The notes: a model not told the origin generated them from the letters alone. A stretch of 64,000 nucleotides of DNA from Streptacidiphilus jiangxiensis (GCF_900109465.1 NZ_FOAZ01000030.1:1-64000), one strand, 5' to 3'; shown: positions 43,670 through 52,616, numbered from the stretch's first letter. Numbers and translations are program-made.

Positions 43670-44377
43670 CTAGCAGTGGGAGAAAGATTTGCCGACGCCT
43701 CGGAAGTCGGTTCCGAGCGTCAGCACCATCGGGTCACGCGCGCCGCGCGCGGTCCCGTTCCCGTGCAGGGCGGAGGCGGGCAGGCCGAGGGCCGCGACCA
43801 GCGTGCGGGCCTGGTCGGCGTGGTTCGGCGCGTAGACGAGCGTGGTGGTCGCCTGGTGCGAGGCCGGGCCGCCGTTGCTGGTGCGCAGGAACTTCTCGGT
43901 GTTCTGCATCCAGTTCAGCACCGCCTCCGCCTGCCCGAAGGTTCCACTGCCGTTCAGCACCGTCACCCGGGTGTCCAGCGGCAGTGCCTTGGCCCCCGAG
44001 GTGGCGAAGGCGGTGTCGGCGGGCTCCGGCGCGCAGGCCGGCGCCGCAGAGGCCGAGATCGAGGGCGGTGCGGCCGAGGCCGAGGAGTCGGCTGCGTCCT
44101 GAGCAGCGGCGCTCGGGGCACCGCCGCCGTGCAGCGCCAGGTAGCCGCCGACGGCCGCGATCGCCACGAAGCCGGCCACGGCGGCCAGCCAGGGGCCGCT
44201 GCGCGTACCGCCGCGTGCCCGCCCGCGCCCCTTGGCCCGGGCGCGTGAGGCCGAGCGCGAGCCGTTGCGCGACGCGGCGCGGGAGCCGGTGCCCGACCCC
44301 TCGCGGGAAGCCATGGGGGCTCCGGCGTCCGGGGTGTCGACCCGTCGCCTGCCGCCGCCCTTGCCACGCGTGCCCAC
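43670..44377 (-). CDS. Membrane-anchored LytR_C domain protein
   Basis: A 235-residue protein with a strongly basic cytoplasmic N-terminus (residues 1-60, rich in R, G, S), one membrane helix (PWLAAVAGFVAIAAVGGYLAL), a Ser/Ala linker and a C-terminal LytR_C domain (RVTVLNGSGTFGQAEAVLNWMQ..., TTLVYAPNHADQARTLVAALG). It lacks the LCP catalytic domain. LytR_C accessory proteins are common beside LCP genes; the domain's role is not settled. GTG start at 44377. Confidence 0.85.
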   Translation of the reverse strand: MGTRGKGGGRRRVDTPDAGAPMASREGSGTGSRAASRNGSRSASRARAKGRGRARGGTRSGPWLAAVAGFVAIAAVGGYLALHGGGAPSAAAQDAADSSASAAPPSISASAAPACAPEPADTAFATSGAKALPLDTRVTVLNGSGTFGQAEAVLNWMQNTEKFLRTSNGGPASHQATTTLVYAPNHADQARTLVAALGLPASALHGNGTARGARDPMVLTLGTDFRGVGKSFSHC

Positions 44378-44524
44378 GTACCGCTCCCGTTCCGTTCCCG
44401 CAGCTTCCCGTCGTTGCGGCGTCAGCGTAGCGGGCGCGGCTGAGCGATTCCGGCAGGGGCGCGTCCGTTCACAGGTCGGTTCAGGGGTCGGTCAGGGCGC
44501 CGGCTCCCGCCGGGTTCAGGGGCA

Positions 44525-45751
44525 TCAGGGAGTGGCGCAGACGTCCTGGGCCGCGGAGCGGCCGGTGTACGTCGGCGCGGGGGTCGGATCCGCCGCGGCC
44601 GCGGCGACGGCGACCGGCAGGGCGAACGGGAGTCGGGTCGTGGAGCCGACGCCCGTATTCACCGTTCCGGGTGACGCCGCTGCCGCCGTCCCGGTCGGAC
44701 CGGGGGAGACCGTCACGGGCTGGTCGTTGCGCAGTTGCCGGAACAGCTCCGCCGCGTCCGGCTGCTTGAACTGGTCGCGGTTGCGGTCGAGGACGTACGG
44801 CTCCCGGGGCGCGGTCAGGAAGCTCACCTGACTGGCCGGCAGGTGCGACAGGCTCGACGCCAGGTCGTAGAGCTTGCTCAGCGAGTCCAGCCCCGGATCG
44901 ACCGTCAGCGACGAGGTCGCCGCGTCCAGGAGCGGGTACAGGCGCGTCGGGTTGAGCAGGACGCCCGAGCTGTCGATCTTCGCGACCAGGGAGGAGAGGA
45001 AGTCCTGCTGACGGCCCATCCGCTGGGTGTCGCTGCCGTCGCCCAGCGCGTAGCGCACCCGCACGTAGCCGAGCGCCTGCTCGCCGTCGAGGGTCTGCCG
45101 GCCCGCCGGCAGGTCCAGCGCGGCGTCCTTGTCGACGACCGGCTGGGACAGGCAGACCTCCACCCCGCCCACCGCGTCGACCATCTTCTTGAACCCGGTG
45201 AAGTCGACCACCACGAAGTGGTCGATCCGGATGTCCGTGAGCTTCTCGACGGTGCGGATCGTGCAGGCCGTGCCGCCCTGCTCGTACGCCGAGTTGAACA
45301 TGCCCTGGTACGGCGCGGTGACCTTGCCGCTCGGCAGCTCGCACGCGGGCACGTCGACCATCGCGTCGCGTGGCAGGCTGACGGCCACGGCCCGGCGTCG
45401 GTCACGGCCGATGTGCAGCAGGATCGTGGTGTCCGAGCGCGCCCCGATGGTGGTGCCGTACGCGGCGTTGGCGCCTGCCCGCGAGTCGGAGCCGATGACC
45501 AGGATGTTCTCGCCGTTGACCTCCGTGGGACGGGAGGAGCTCGGCCCGAGCAGCCTGTCGGTCGTCGTGTCGGCGTGGATGTTGCCGTTCAGCTTGGTGT
45601 AGCCGATCCACACCGTGCCCACGGCCAGGAGCAGCAGCACCCCGAGCCCGAGGGAGAGCCAGAACACGACTCGACGCCGTCTGCCGCTGCTGCCCACGAG
45701 ACCCCCGGTCGGGTAGACGACGATGGACGGCAGCGTGCTGCTGCCGTCCAT
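44525..45751 (-). CDS. LytR-CpsA-Psr (LCP) family protein
   Basis: A 408-residue LCP protein: anchor helix VVFWLSLGLGVLLLLAVGTVWIGY (about 28-51), then NILVIGSDSRAGANAAYGT, ARSDTTILLHIG, SLPRDAMVDVPAC, IDHFVVVDFTGFKKMVDAVGGVEVC and YVRVRYALGDGSDTQRMGRQQDFLSSL, plus a variable Ala/Thr/Pro tail. It is 104 bp from the TIGR03089 gene, the same pairing as Rv3267 (Lcp1) and Rv3268 in mycobacteria, where Lcp1 joins arabinogalactan to peptidoglycan. It is therefore the best candidate here for the housekeeping wall-polymer ligase. Confidence 0.93.
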   Translation of the reverse strand: MDGSSTLPSIVVYPTGGLVGSSGRRRRVVFWLSLGLGVLLLLAVGTVWIGYTKLNGNIHADTTTDRLLGPSSSRPTEVNGENILVIGSDSRAGANAAYGTTIGARSDTTILLHIGRDRRRAVAVSLPRDAMVDVPACELPSGKVTAPYQGMFNSAYEQGGTACTIRTVEKLTDIRIDHFVVVDFTGFKKMVDAVGGVEVCLSQPVVDKDAALDLPAGRQTLDGEQALGYVRVRYALGDGSDTQRMGRQQDFLSSLVAKIDSSGVLLNPTRLYPLLDAATSSLTVDPGLDSLSKLYDLASSLSHLPASQVSFLTAPREPYVLDRNRDQFKQPDAAELFRQLRNDQPVTVSPGPTGTAAAASPGTVNTGVGSTTRLPFALPVAVAAAAADPTPAPTYTGRSAAQDVCATP

Positions 45752-45855
45752 CGATCATGTCCGGGGTGGGTGGCGATCACAGGTGGAGTGACCCGTCCGG
45801 GGGACGGGTCCGGGTGATCGGACCGGCTGACGGGTGCTGGTCCAACAGGCGGGTG

Positions 45856-46620
45856 CTAGTCCAGCTGACGGGTGACGCGTTCGTCCGCGATGCGCCGGGC
45901 CAGGGTCTCGGGAGCGAGCGACTCGCTGTGGCGGCACAGCACCACGCTGCCGCCGACCACCAGCGGCGCGAGCAGCCCGCCGGCCAGGCCGTCCCAGTCG
46001 CCGTAGCTGAGCGTGGACAGCACCCGGTCCTCCTCGCCGAGCCCCAACTGCCGCGCGTGCTCGGCCGCCAGCGCGACCACGTGCGAGCCGCTGAGCTGCT
46101 CGCCGTCGATCTCCAGGGCCGGCCGCGCGGGGTCGACGGGCGCGTACGGCACGAACCGGTCCCCCTGGGCCGGCACCTCGACCGCGTAGTCCACGAAGCC
46201 GTCCGGCAGCTGCGGGAACCGCCCGCCGAGCGGACGCAGCGCCAGCGCCACCCGCTCGCCGTCGCAGTCCAGCGCCTCCTCCAGGCTGTCCGGTCCGCTG
46301 ACGACCAGCTGCGCCTTGGCCGGGTCGCCGCCCGGACAGGCCAGCACGCCCACCGACCAACAGGCGAAGAGCCAGATCGCGCTCTGCCAGTGCGCGGGCA
46401 GCAGCAGCGCGCATCTGTCGTCCGGGGCGGCCAACAGCTCGTCCTGCAGCAGGTTCGCGGTCTTGGCCACCCAGTTGTCGAACGTCTTGACGGAGAGCTC
46501 GACCCGCTCGCCCGTCGCGTCGTCGTAGAAGGTGATGAGAGGCCGCGCCGGATCGGCTTCGAGAAGGGAGCGCAGCAGATCGGCGGGGGACTCTGCGCCG
46601 CTGAGGGGTGTCTGGCTCAT
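45856..46620 (-). CDS. TIGR03089 family protein (AMP-binding-like fragment fold)
   Basis: A 254-residue protein resembling the N-terminal part of AMP-forming ligases: ADLLRSLLEADPARPLITFYDDATGERVELSVKTFDNWVAKTANLL, WQSAIWLFACWSVG and LSTLSYGDWDGLAGGLLAPLVVGGSVVLC. The catalytic adenylation motifs of full-length ligases are absent, as is usual for TIGR03089, an actinobacteria-specific family of unknown function. ATG 46620; divergent from the glycosylase gene. Confidence 0.87.
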   Translation of the reverse strand: MSQTPLSGAESPADLLRSLLEADPARPLITFYDDATGERVELSVKTFDNWVAKTANLLQDELLAAPDDRCALLLPAHWQSAIWLFACWSVGVLACPGGDPAKAQLVVSGPDSLEEALDCDGERVALALRPLGGRFPQLPDGFVDYAVEVPAQGDRFVPYAPVDPARPALEIDGEQLSGSHVVALAAEHARQLGLGEEDRVLSTLSYGDWDGLAGGLLAPLVVGGSVVLCRHSESLAPETLARRIADERVTRQLD

Positions 46621-46702
46621 GGTGGTGCCCAGCCTACGGCGTGCGCCGGGCGAAGGGACCAGGCCCCCACCGCTAACTTTGCGTGCCGGTAACCTGGCTC
46701 AA

Positions 46703-47671
46703 GTGAGAAGTGGGACTGACGCGACCGCGGGAACGCCCGCACCGGCACAGGGCGCGGTGCGCGTCTGGAAGCCGGACGGCCCACTCGACCTCGCGATGAC
46801 CTTCGGATTCCTGCGGCGCGGCCCCCTCGACCCCGCCTACCGGCGCACCCGCGACGGCGCGCTGTGGCGCGTCTCCCGCACCCCTGCCGGCGTCGGCACG
46901 CTCCGGCTGCGCACCCGCCCCGCGGAAGGGGCCGTCGAGGCGACGGCCTGGGGCGCGGGCGCGTCCTGGCTGCTGGACGCGGTCCCGCGCTGGCTCGGCG
47001 CGGACGACGACCCGTCCTCCTTCGACCCGCGCGGCCAACGCCTGCTGCGCGACGCGCACGCCCGCCACCCCGGTCTGCGGATCGGGCGCACCGGGCTGGT
47101 CATGGAGTCCCTGGTCCCCGCGATCCTGGAACAGAAGGTCACCACCGGTGAGGCCTACGAGGCGTGGCGGATGCTGCTGCGGCAGTACGGCGAGCCGGCG
47201 CCGGGCGGGTCCGCGGTCCCGCCGTTCATGTACGCGCCGCCCGCGGCGCGCGACTGGGCGATGATCCCCTCCTGGGCCTGGCACCGCGCCCGCGTCGACG
47301 GCAAGCGCGCCGCCACGGTCGTGCGGGCGGCGAGGCTCGCTCCGCGGCTGGAGGAGGCGTCGGTGATGTCCCCGGCCGACGCCGTCGCCCGGCTGACGTC
47401 CGTCCCCGGCATCGGCGTCTGGACGGCGGCGGAGACGCTCCAGCGCAGCAACGGCGACGCGGACGCCGTGTCCGTCGGGGACCTGCACCTGCCGAACACG
47501 GTCGGTTGGGCCCTCGCCGGACGGGAACGCAGCGACGACGCGGTGATGCTGGAGCTCCTCGAGCCGTACCGGCCCCACCGCTACCGCGTCTGCCGCCTGC
47601 TCCACACACTGCACGTCGCCGCGCCACGGCGTGCCCCGAGGTACGCCCCGCACGATTTCCGCGACATGTAG
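46703..47671 (+). CDS. DNA-3-methyladenine glycosylase II-like (AlkA/HhH-GPD)
   Basis: A 322-residue base-excision repair glycosylase. The HhH-GPD part contains VPAILEQKVTTGEAYEAWRMLLRQYG near residue 135, the hairpin LTSVPGIGVWTAAETLQRSNGDADAVSVGDLHLP near 230 with the catalytic Asp in VSVGDLHL, and LLEPYRPHRYRVCRLLH near the end. It removes alkylated purines from DNA. GTG 46703 is the only sensible start near the N-terminal domain. It is followed by repeat copy 5 before the convergent fbiB. Confidence 0.9.
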   Translation: MRSGTDATAGTPAPAQGAVRVWKPDGPLDLAMTFGFLRRGPLDPAYRRTRDGALWRVSRTPAGVGTLRLRTRPAEGAVEATAWGAGASWLLDAVPRWLGADDDPSSFDPRGQRLLRDAHARHPGLRIGRTGLVMESLVPAILEQKVTTGEAYEAWRMLLRQYGEPAPGGSAVPPFMYAPPAARDWAMIPSWAWHRARVDGKRAATVVRAARLAPRLEEASVMSPADAVARLTSVPGIGVWTAAETLQRSNGDADAVSVGDLHLPNTVGWALAGRERSDDAVMLELLEPYRPHRYRVCRLLHTLHVAAPRRAPRYAPHDFRDM

Positions 47672-47705
47672 CTCGGTGAGGCTCCCGCAGGACGTTGCAC
47701 TGTCG

Positions 47706-47808
47706 GGGGGCGCGGGGAACTGCGCGACAAGCCACCGTGTGTGGTGAGTCCCCGAACGCGCAGGGCCATCCGCACAGGGTGGTTTCTCGCACAGTTCCCC
47801 GCCCCCCT
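47706..47808. repeat. Palindromic intergenic repeat, copy 5
   Basis: A 103-bp copy between the convergent glycosylase and fbiB genes, with arms GCGCGGGGAACTGCGCGA and TCGCACAGTTCCCCGCCC. Its centre (GGTGAGTCCCCGAACGCG, CAGGGCCATCCGC) is nearly the same as copy 2 at 6849, so these two form a subfamily. It is well placed as a bidirectional terminator. Confidence 0.85.
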
Positions 47809-47821
47809 GAGGGTGATGCAG

Positions 47822-49153
47822 CTACCTCACCGTCAGAAAGTGCTCCGGGTCTCGTGGGTCGCGCGCAGGCGCGGGAGCGGCAGGGCGGCCGACGGCGACG
47901 GCGCCCATGGGATCCCACTCCGCGGGGAGTTCCAGCACCTCACGGACCGTGTCGCGGCAGAACATCGTCGAGGAGACCCACGCCGAGCCCAGACCCTCAC
48001 CCGCCAGGGTGACCAGCAGGTTCTCCACCGCCGCGCCCATCGCCACCACGAACATCTCCCGCTCCGCCGCCGCACGGCGCGCGTCGGGGTAGTCGTGGGC
48101 GCCGTCCATGACCAGGCACGGCACGACCAGGTACGGCGCGTTGCGCAGCACGTCGCCGCGACGGACGCGGCGGGCGACGCGCTCAGGGTCCCAGCCGTCG
48201 AGGTCGACCAGGTCGCGGTTCCAGGCCGCGAGCATCGCGTCGAGCAGGCGGACGCGCATGGCCTCCGTCTCGACCAGGACGAAGCGCCACGGCGTCGTGT
48301 GGTGCGGGGCGGGAGCCGTGATCGCGGCCGCGACGGCGCGGCGGACCGCGCCGGCGTCGACCGGTTCGTCGGTGAAGGCACGGACCGTGCGTCGGCCGTG
48401 CACGGCCTCGCGGACCGCCTCGGAGGTGCCCAGGCGGAAGAGGTCGTCCTCGCCGGGGCGGATCAGCGGGCGGATGCCGTCGCCGTCGTCCTCGGTCACC
48501 ACGTGGGCCAGGCCGCGGACGATCGCGACCGGGCGGCCGGAGGTCTTGCCCTTGACCAGGTCCGCCGCCGCGGCGAGCTCGTCCGCGGTCGCGGTGACGG
48601 TCAGCGAGAGCTCGTTGCCGTGGTTGTCGGCGCGGCCGCGGTGGTCCTCCAGGACCGCGACGCCGGCGGCGCCGATCGCCACGTCGGTGAGGCCGTTGCG
48701 CCAGGGGCGGCCGAAGGTGTCGGTGATCAGCACACCCACCTGGGCGCCGGTCAGTTCGTGGAGGCGCTTGCGCAGCGCCCGCGCGGAGGCGTCCGGATCC
48801 TCCGGCAGCAGCAGCACCGTGCCGGGCGGGGTGTTCGACGCGTCGACGCCGGCCGCGGCCATGACCAGGCCCTGGCGGTTCTCCACGATCCGGGTCCGGC
48901 CGCGCCGGGCGACGACGCGGACGGCCTCCGCGTCGATCGCCGCCTCGCGGTCCGTGGCCTCGACGATCCGGCCCTCCGCCTTGCTGACGATCTTCGAGGT
49001 GACCACGACGAGGTCGCCGTCGCGCAGGGCGAAGCCCTCCGTGGCGACGAGCAGCGCGGCGATGTCGTCACCGGCGGCGATCTCGGGCAGGCCGGGCACC
49101 GCGAGGAGCTCGACCCGATCGACCCGATCGGCGGGCTGCGCGTCGGCGGTCAC
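47822..49153 (-). CDS. fbiB: Coenzyme F420 gamma-glutamyl ligase / dehydro-F420 reductase
   Basis: A 443-residue bifunctional enzyme. The N-terminal CofE domain (about 1-245: VELLAVPGLPEIAAGDDIAALL, DLVVVTSKIVSKAEGR, GVLITDTFGRPWRNGLTDVAIGAAG) adds glutamates to F420-0; the C-terminal FMN nitroreductase-fold domain (about 250-443: RRTVRAFTDEPVDAGAVRRAV, HHTTPWRFVLVE, GLGSAWVSSTMF) reduces dehydro-F420. This fusion is the actinobacterial FbiB form. The GTG start overlaps the fbiA stop (GTGA), so the two are coupled. FbiC and FbiD genes are not in the window. Confidence 0.95.
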   Translation of the reverse strand: MTADAQPADRVDRVELLAVPGLPEIAAGDDIAALLVATEGFALRDGDLVVVTSKIVSKAEGRIVEATDREAAIDAEAVRVVARRGRTRIVENRQGLVMAAAGVDASNTPPGTVLLLPEDPDASARALRKRLHELTGAQVGVLITDTFGRPWRNGLTDVAIGAAGVAVLEDHRGRADNHGNELSLTVTATADELAAAADLVKGKTSGRPVAIVRGLAHVVTEDDGDGIRPLIRPGEDDLFRLGTSEAVREAVHGRRTVRAFTDEPVDAGAVRRAVAAAITAPAPHHTTPWRFVLVETEAMRVRLLDAMLAAWNRDLVDLDGWDPERVARRVRRGDVLRNAPYLVVPCLVMDGAHDYPDARRAAAEREMFVVAMGAAVENLLVTLAGEGLGSAWVSSTMFCRDTVREVLELPAEWDPMGAVAVGRPAAPAPARDPRDPEHFLTVR

Positions 49154-50118
49154 CCGCGCACCTGCTCGGCCAGTTCCAGGGCCTGACGGGCCATCGCGGC
49201 CGTGGTGTCGACGTCGGTCATCAGCAGCGGCACCGCACGGCAGATGATGCCGGCCGCCTCGACCTCGGCGACCGAGGCCTCGTCGCCGGTGTGGACGAGC
49301 CAGCCGTCGAGCAGGTCGGAGCCGTAGTGCTTGGCCACGGCCGCCGCGCTGCTCTCCACGCCGACGGCCTCCAGCACCTTGTCGGCCATGCCGCGCACCG
49401 GCGCGCCGCCGACGATGGGGGAGAGGCCGACGATCGGCGCCTGGGCGGCGACCAGGGCCTCGCGCACACCGGGGACGGCGAGGATGGTGCCGATGGAGAC
49501 GATCGGGTTGGACGGCGGGAAGAGGATCACGTCCGCCTCGGCGACGGCCTCGACCACACCGGGCGCGGGCTTGGCCGTCTCGGCGCCGACCGGCAGGATC
49601 GCCTCGGCGGGGACGGCGGCGTGCAACTTGACCCAGTACTCCTGGAAGTGGACCGCGCGGCGCTTGCCGCCCTGCTCGGGGTCCTCGATGACCACGTGGG
49701 TCTCCACGCGGTCGTCGGTCATCGGCAGCAGCCGGACGCCCGGCTGCCAGCGGTCGCACAGCGCCTCGGTGACGGCACTCAGCGGGTAGCCGGCGCCGAG
49801 CATCTGGGTGCGGACGATGTGGGTGGCGAAGTCCCGGTCGCCCAGTCCGAACCAGGACGGGCCGACGCCGTAGGCGGCGAGCTCCTCCTTGACCGACCAG
49901 GTCTCCTCCGCGCGGCCCCAGCCCTGCTCCTCGTGGATGCCGCCGCCGAGCGTGTACATCACCGTGTCCAGGTCGGGGCAGACCTTCAGCCCGAACAGGT
50001 GGATGTCGTCGCCCGTGTTCCCGATGACGGTGATCTCGTCGGCGGGGCCGACCGCCGCCTTGAGCCCGCGCAGAAAGCGGGCTCCGCCGATGCCTCCGGC
50101 CAGTACGGTGATGCGCAT
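49150..50118 (-). CDS. fbiA: 2-phospho-L-lactate/enolpyruvate transferase of F420 synthesis
   Basis: A 322-residue CofD/FbiA protein, transferring the phospho-carboxylic acid moiety from the GDP-activated donor to Fo. Hallmark segments are ITVLAGGIGGARFLRGL at the N-terminus, VIGNTGDDIHLFGLKVCPDLDTVMYTLGG near residue 31, and VEADVILFPPSNPIVSIGTILAVPG and LSPIVGGAPVRGMADKVLEAVG later. It precedes fbiB in a two-gene operon, as in Mycobacterium (fbiA-fbiB). Confidence 0.96.
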   Translation of the reverse strand: MRITVLAGGIGGARFLRGLKAAVGPADEITVIGNTGDDIHLFGLKVCPDLDTVMYTLGGGIHEEQGWGRAEETWSVKEELAAYGVGPSWFGLGDRDFATHIVRTQMLGAGYPLSAVTEALCDRWQPGVRLLPMTDDRVETHVVIEDPEQGGKRRAVHFQEYWVKLHAAVPAEAILPVGAETAKPAPGVVEAVAEADVILFPPSNPIVSIGTILAVPGVREALVAAQAPIVGLSPIVGGAPVRGMADKVLEAVGVESSAAAVAKHYGSDLLDGWLVHTGDEASVAEVEAAGIICRAVPLLMTDVDTTAAMARQALELAEQVRG

Positions 50119-50208
50119 GCCGCCTATCCTTCCAGGCGTCCTTACGGAGTGGTGACGTGACGGTGTTCACTACTGCCCCGAGGCGGCGGGCGGCCTAGCG
50201 TCGGCTGC

Positions 50209-51306
50209 ATGGAGGTACTGCTGACCGGCGGGGCCGGCTTCATCGGAACGGCGATCGCGAGAGCACTGCTCGCGGACGGGCACACCGTTCACGTCTTTGA
50301 TCAGCGGCCCGTGTCGCTACCAGGTGTCACATCCGTGCGCGGTGATCTCCGCGACCCGAGCGTGGTCGCGGACGCACTGCGCGGAGTGGACGCCGTCTGC
50401 CACCAGGCCGCCATGGTCGGCCTCGGCGTCGACTTCGCGGACGCGCCCGCCTATGCCGGCGCCAACGACCTCGGCACCGCCGTCCTGCTCGCGGCGATGG
50501 CCCGCGCGGACGTGCGCCGACTGGTGTTGGCCGGCTCGATGGTCGTCTACGGCGAGGGCCGCTACCACTGCCCCGCCCACGGCCCCGTGCCCGCGCCACC
50601 GCGCCGCGTCGCGGACCTCGAGGTGGGCCGCTTCGACCCGCGCTGCCCGCGCTGCGGCGCGGAACTGACGCCGGGCCTGGTCGGCGAGGACGCCCCGGCC
50701 GACCCGCGCAACGTCTACGCCGCGACCAAGCTCCACCAGGAGCACCTCGCCTCCGCCTGGGCCCGCGCCTGCCGCGGCACCGCGGTGTCGCTGCGGTACC
50801 ACAACGTCTACGGTCCCGGCCTGCCCCGCGACACCCCCTACGCGGGCGTCGCCGCCCTCTTCCGCTCCGCGCTCGCGCGCGGCCGGGCCCCTCGGGTCTT
50901 CGAGGACGGCGCCCAACGCCGTGACTTCGTCCATGTCAGGGACGTGGCCTCGGCGAACCTGGCGGCACTTGCCTCGCTGGACACCCGTGACCCGGGGGCC
51001 TTCCGCGCCTACAACGTCGGCAGCGGCGAGATCCACACGGTCGGGGACCTCGCCTCCGCGCTCGCCGCCGCGTACGGCGGCCCGGCGCCGGTCGTCACGG
51101 GGGAGTTCCGCCTCGGCGACGTCCGCCACATCACCGCGGACTCGCGCCGCCTGCGCGCCGAGCTGGGCTGGGCGCCGCGCGTCTCCTTCACGGACGGCAT
51201 GGCCGAGTTCGCGGCGGAAGCGGCCGAAGGGGCGGAGGCGGCCGAAGCGGTGGAGGCTGCCGAGGGAGCCGACGCGGAGGAGGCCGACGCCTACCCGAGG
51301 AACTGA
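50209..51306 (+). CDS. NAD-dependent epimerase/dehydratase with zinc-ribbon insertion
   Basis: A 365-residue extended short-chain dehydrogenase. The nucleotide site GGAGFIGTAIARALL is at the N-terminus; the catalytic Ser and Tyr/Lys are in AGSMVVYGEG and NVYAATKLHQEHL. Between them lies an insertion with CPAHG and CPRCGAEL, four cysteine/histidine ligands that look like a zinc ribbon (about residues 123-152). The C-terminus is a low-complexity Glu/Ala tail. It probably modifies a nucleotide sugar and may work with the GT2-DUF2064 protein and methyltransferase nearby. The 3' end overlaps the convergent cupin gene by 16 bp. Confidence 0.9.
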   Translation: MEVLLTGGAGFIGTAIARALLADGHTVHVFDQRPVSLPGVTSVRGDLRDPSVVADALRGVDAVCHQAAMVGLGVDFADAPAYAGANDLGTAVLLAAMARADVRRLVLAGSMVVYGEGRYHCPAHGPVPAPPRRVADLEVGRFDPRCPRCGAELTPGLVGEDAPADPRNVYAATKLHQEHLASAWARACRGTAVSLRYHNVYGPGLPRDTPYAGVAALFRSALARGRAPRVFEDGAQRRDFVHVRDVASANLAALASLDTRDPGAFRAYNVGSGEIHTVGDLASALAAAYGGPAPVVTGEFRLGDVRHITADSRRLRAELGWAPRVSFTDGMAEFAAEAAEGAEAAEAVEAAEGADAEEADAYPRN

Positions 51307-51752
51307 CGCAGTGCCGCGCGGTGGGCGGGCGGCAGGTCCGCCTCCTCGGCGAACGCGTGGTCGGCGAAGTCGAACCCCGGCGTCACCACCTCCGCGACCA
51401 GCGCGTACCGCGCGCCCTCGGGCAACCGCGACGCCTTCCACCACCCGCCGGGGACGAGCAGATCACGGGCGTCCCCGGCGCCCAGCACCCGCACCCGCAG
51501 CCGCCCCTCGGCGTCGACGGTGTGGTACTCGACGGGGTCGCCCTCCAGGAAGAAGTGCAGGATGTCGCTGCGGTTCCGGTGCAGCCGCCCGCACGGCTGC
51601 GCGGCCGTCATCAGGTAGTAGATCGAGGTCACCGTCGGCCGCTCCCCGCCTGCGGCGGCATGCGCGTGCGGGCTCGTGTAGACCCGCCGGTAGAACCCGC
51701 CCTCGGGGTGCGGCTCCAACCCCAGCCCCTCGATCAACTCCCGCTCACGCAT
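51291..51752 (-). CDS. DUF985-family cupin
   Basis: A 153-residue cupin: LIEGLGLEPHPEGGFYRRVYTSP, SIYYLMTAAQPCGRLHRNRSDILHFFLEGDPVEYHT, GGWWKASRLPEGARYALVAEVVTPGFDFADHAFA. This is the DUF985 pattern, related to YML079-like cupins of unknown function that may bind a sugar or small ligand. ATG at 51752. Confidence 0.9.
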   Translation of the reverse strand: MRERELIEGLGLEPHPEGGFYRRVYTSPHAHAAAGGERPTVTSIYYLMTAAQPCGRLHRNRSDILHFFLEGDPVEYHTVDAEGRLRVRVLGAGDARDLLVPGGWWKASRLPEGARYALVAEVVTPGFDFADHAFAEEADLPPAHRAALRQFLG

Positions 51753-51761
51753 GCGCCCAGG

Positions 51762-51993
51762 CTAGGCCCGCACGACGGCGGCCCCGACCCCCGCCGCGCG
51801 GAGCCGCCGCGCGAGCAGCTCCGGCTCCGGCAGCGTCGCGACGTACGTGCCGGCGAGCACGCAGCCCCACCCCGTCCTCGCGAGGCCCGTCCTGCCCGCA
51901 GGAGGGACAAGGCCCCTGGAAACGGACGCTCTCACCGGCGCCCACCGCCGTCAGCTCCCGTAACGCCGGAAGGCGGAGGTGTCGATCCGCCAC
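51762..51993 (-). pseudogene. Probable gene remnant with a frameshift
   Basis: On the minus strand, one frame reads VRFQGPCPSCGQDG and a second frame, just downstream, reads GCVLAGTYVATLPEPELLARRL and ends at TAG (51762-51764). Both look like real protein; joining them needs a frame change near 51880-51900. The first part overlaps the end of the Uma2-like gene in another frame. No ATG with a ribosome-binding site is present. Best read as the tail of a decayed small gene with a CxxC motif; it could also be sequence noise in an intact gene. Confidence 0.35.
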
Positions 51994-52553
51994 GGGCCGA
52001 AGGGGACGGTGTCACCGAAGACGTAGTCCCTGACCCGGTCGTAGCGCGGCCCGTCCGGGCCGGGGAGGATGGCCTCGTAGGTGAAGACGAGGCCCTTGCG
52101 AGGGTCGACCAGCAGGTAGTGCGGGATGCCCATCGCGGGGTAGTCGGCGACCTTGTCGATGTAGTCGTTGTCCGGGTTGTTCTTCGACACGACCTCGACC
52201 ACGGCCAGGATGGCGCCCGCGTCGACCGTGCCCTCGGACTCGTCCAGCACGCGCAGCGGCACGACCACCGCGTCGGGGCGGCGCATCCGGCCGATGGAGG
52301 GGTCCTCGATCTCGGCCCCGGACTGGGCGATCACGTCGGTGTCCGGGTGCGTGCGCGGGATCTGATCCTCCAGCTGACGCACCACGCGGTAGACGATCGA
52401 CTCGTGGCGCCCGGCCGGGCTCATCATCACGAACGGGCCCGCCGCGCCGATCTCGACGCCCCAGAAACCCTCCAGGTGGTCGGCCAGCGGCCACAGCTCG
52501 GTGGCGATGGCGCGCATGCGCGCGTACTCCTGCGGGTCGACCGGCTCCGGCAT
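51951..52553 (-). CDS. Uma2 (DUF820) family putative nuclease
   Basis: A 200-residue protein of the Uma2/DUF820 family with a PD-(D/E)xK nuclease fold: RRPDAVVVPLRVL, AILAVVEVVSKNNPDNDYIDKVADYPAMGIPHYLLVDPRKG are the conserved core. Members are numerous in cyanobacteria and Streptomyces and mostly uncharacterised. ATG 52553. A very stable hairpin follows on the other side and separates it from the kinase gene. Confidence 0.88.
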   Translation of the reverse strand: MPEPVDPQEYARMRAIATELWPLADHLEGFWGVEIGAAGPFVMMSPAGRHESIVYRVVRQLEDQIPRTHPDTDVIAQSGAEIEDPSIGRMRRPDAVVVPLRVLDESEGTVDAGAILAVVEVVSKNNPDNDYIDKVADYPAMGIPHYLLVDPRKGLVFTYEAILPGPDGPRYDRVRDYVFGDTVPFGPWRIDTSAFRRYGS

Positions 52554-52565
52554 CGCTCACTCCCT

Positions 52566-52609
52566 CCGATCGCGGGCCACGGTACGAAAGTACCGCGGCC
52601 CGCGATCGG
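52566..52609. terminator. Long GAAA-tetraloop hairpin
   Basis: A 20-bp stem from CCGATCGCGGGCC to GGCCCGCGATCGG with a single A-C mismatch and the stable loop GAAA at 52586-52589. It lies just after the histidine kinase stop codon (minus strand) and is the likely terminator of the regulator-kinase operon. Confidence 0.85.
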
Positions 52610-52616
52610 TGCGCGT

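Noticed and set aside
45856..46620. TIGR03089 protein as a truncated acyl-CoA ligase pseudogene
   Set aside because: The short form with missing adenylation motifs is the normal length of this actinobacterial family and is flanked by the expected LCP gene.
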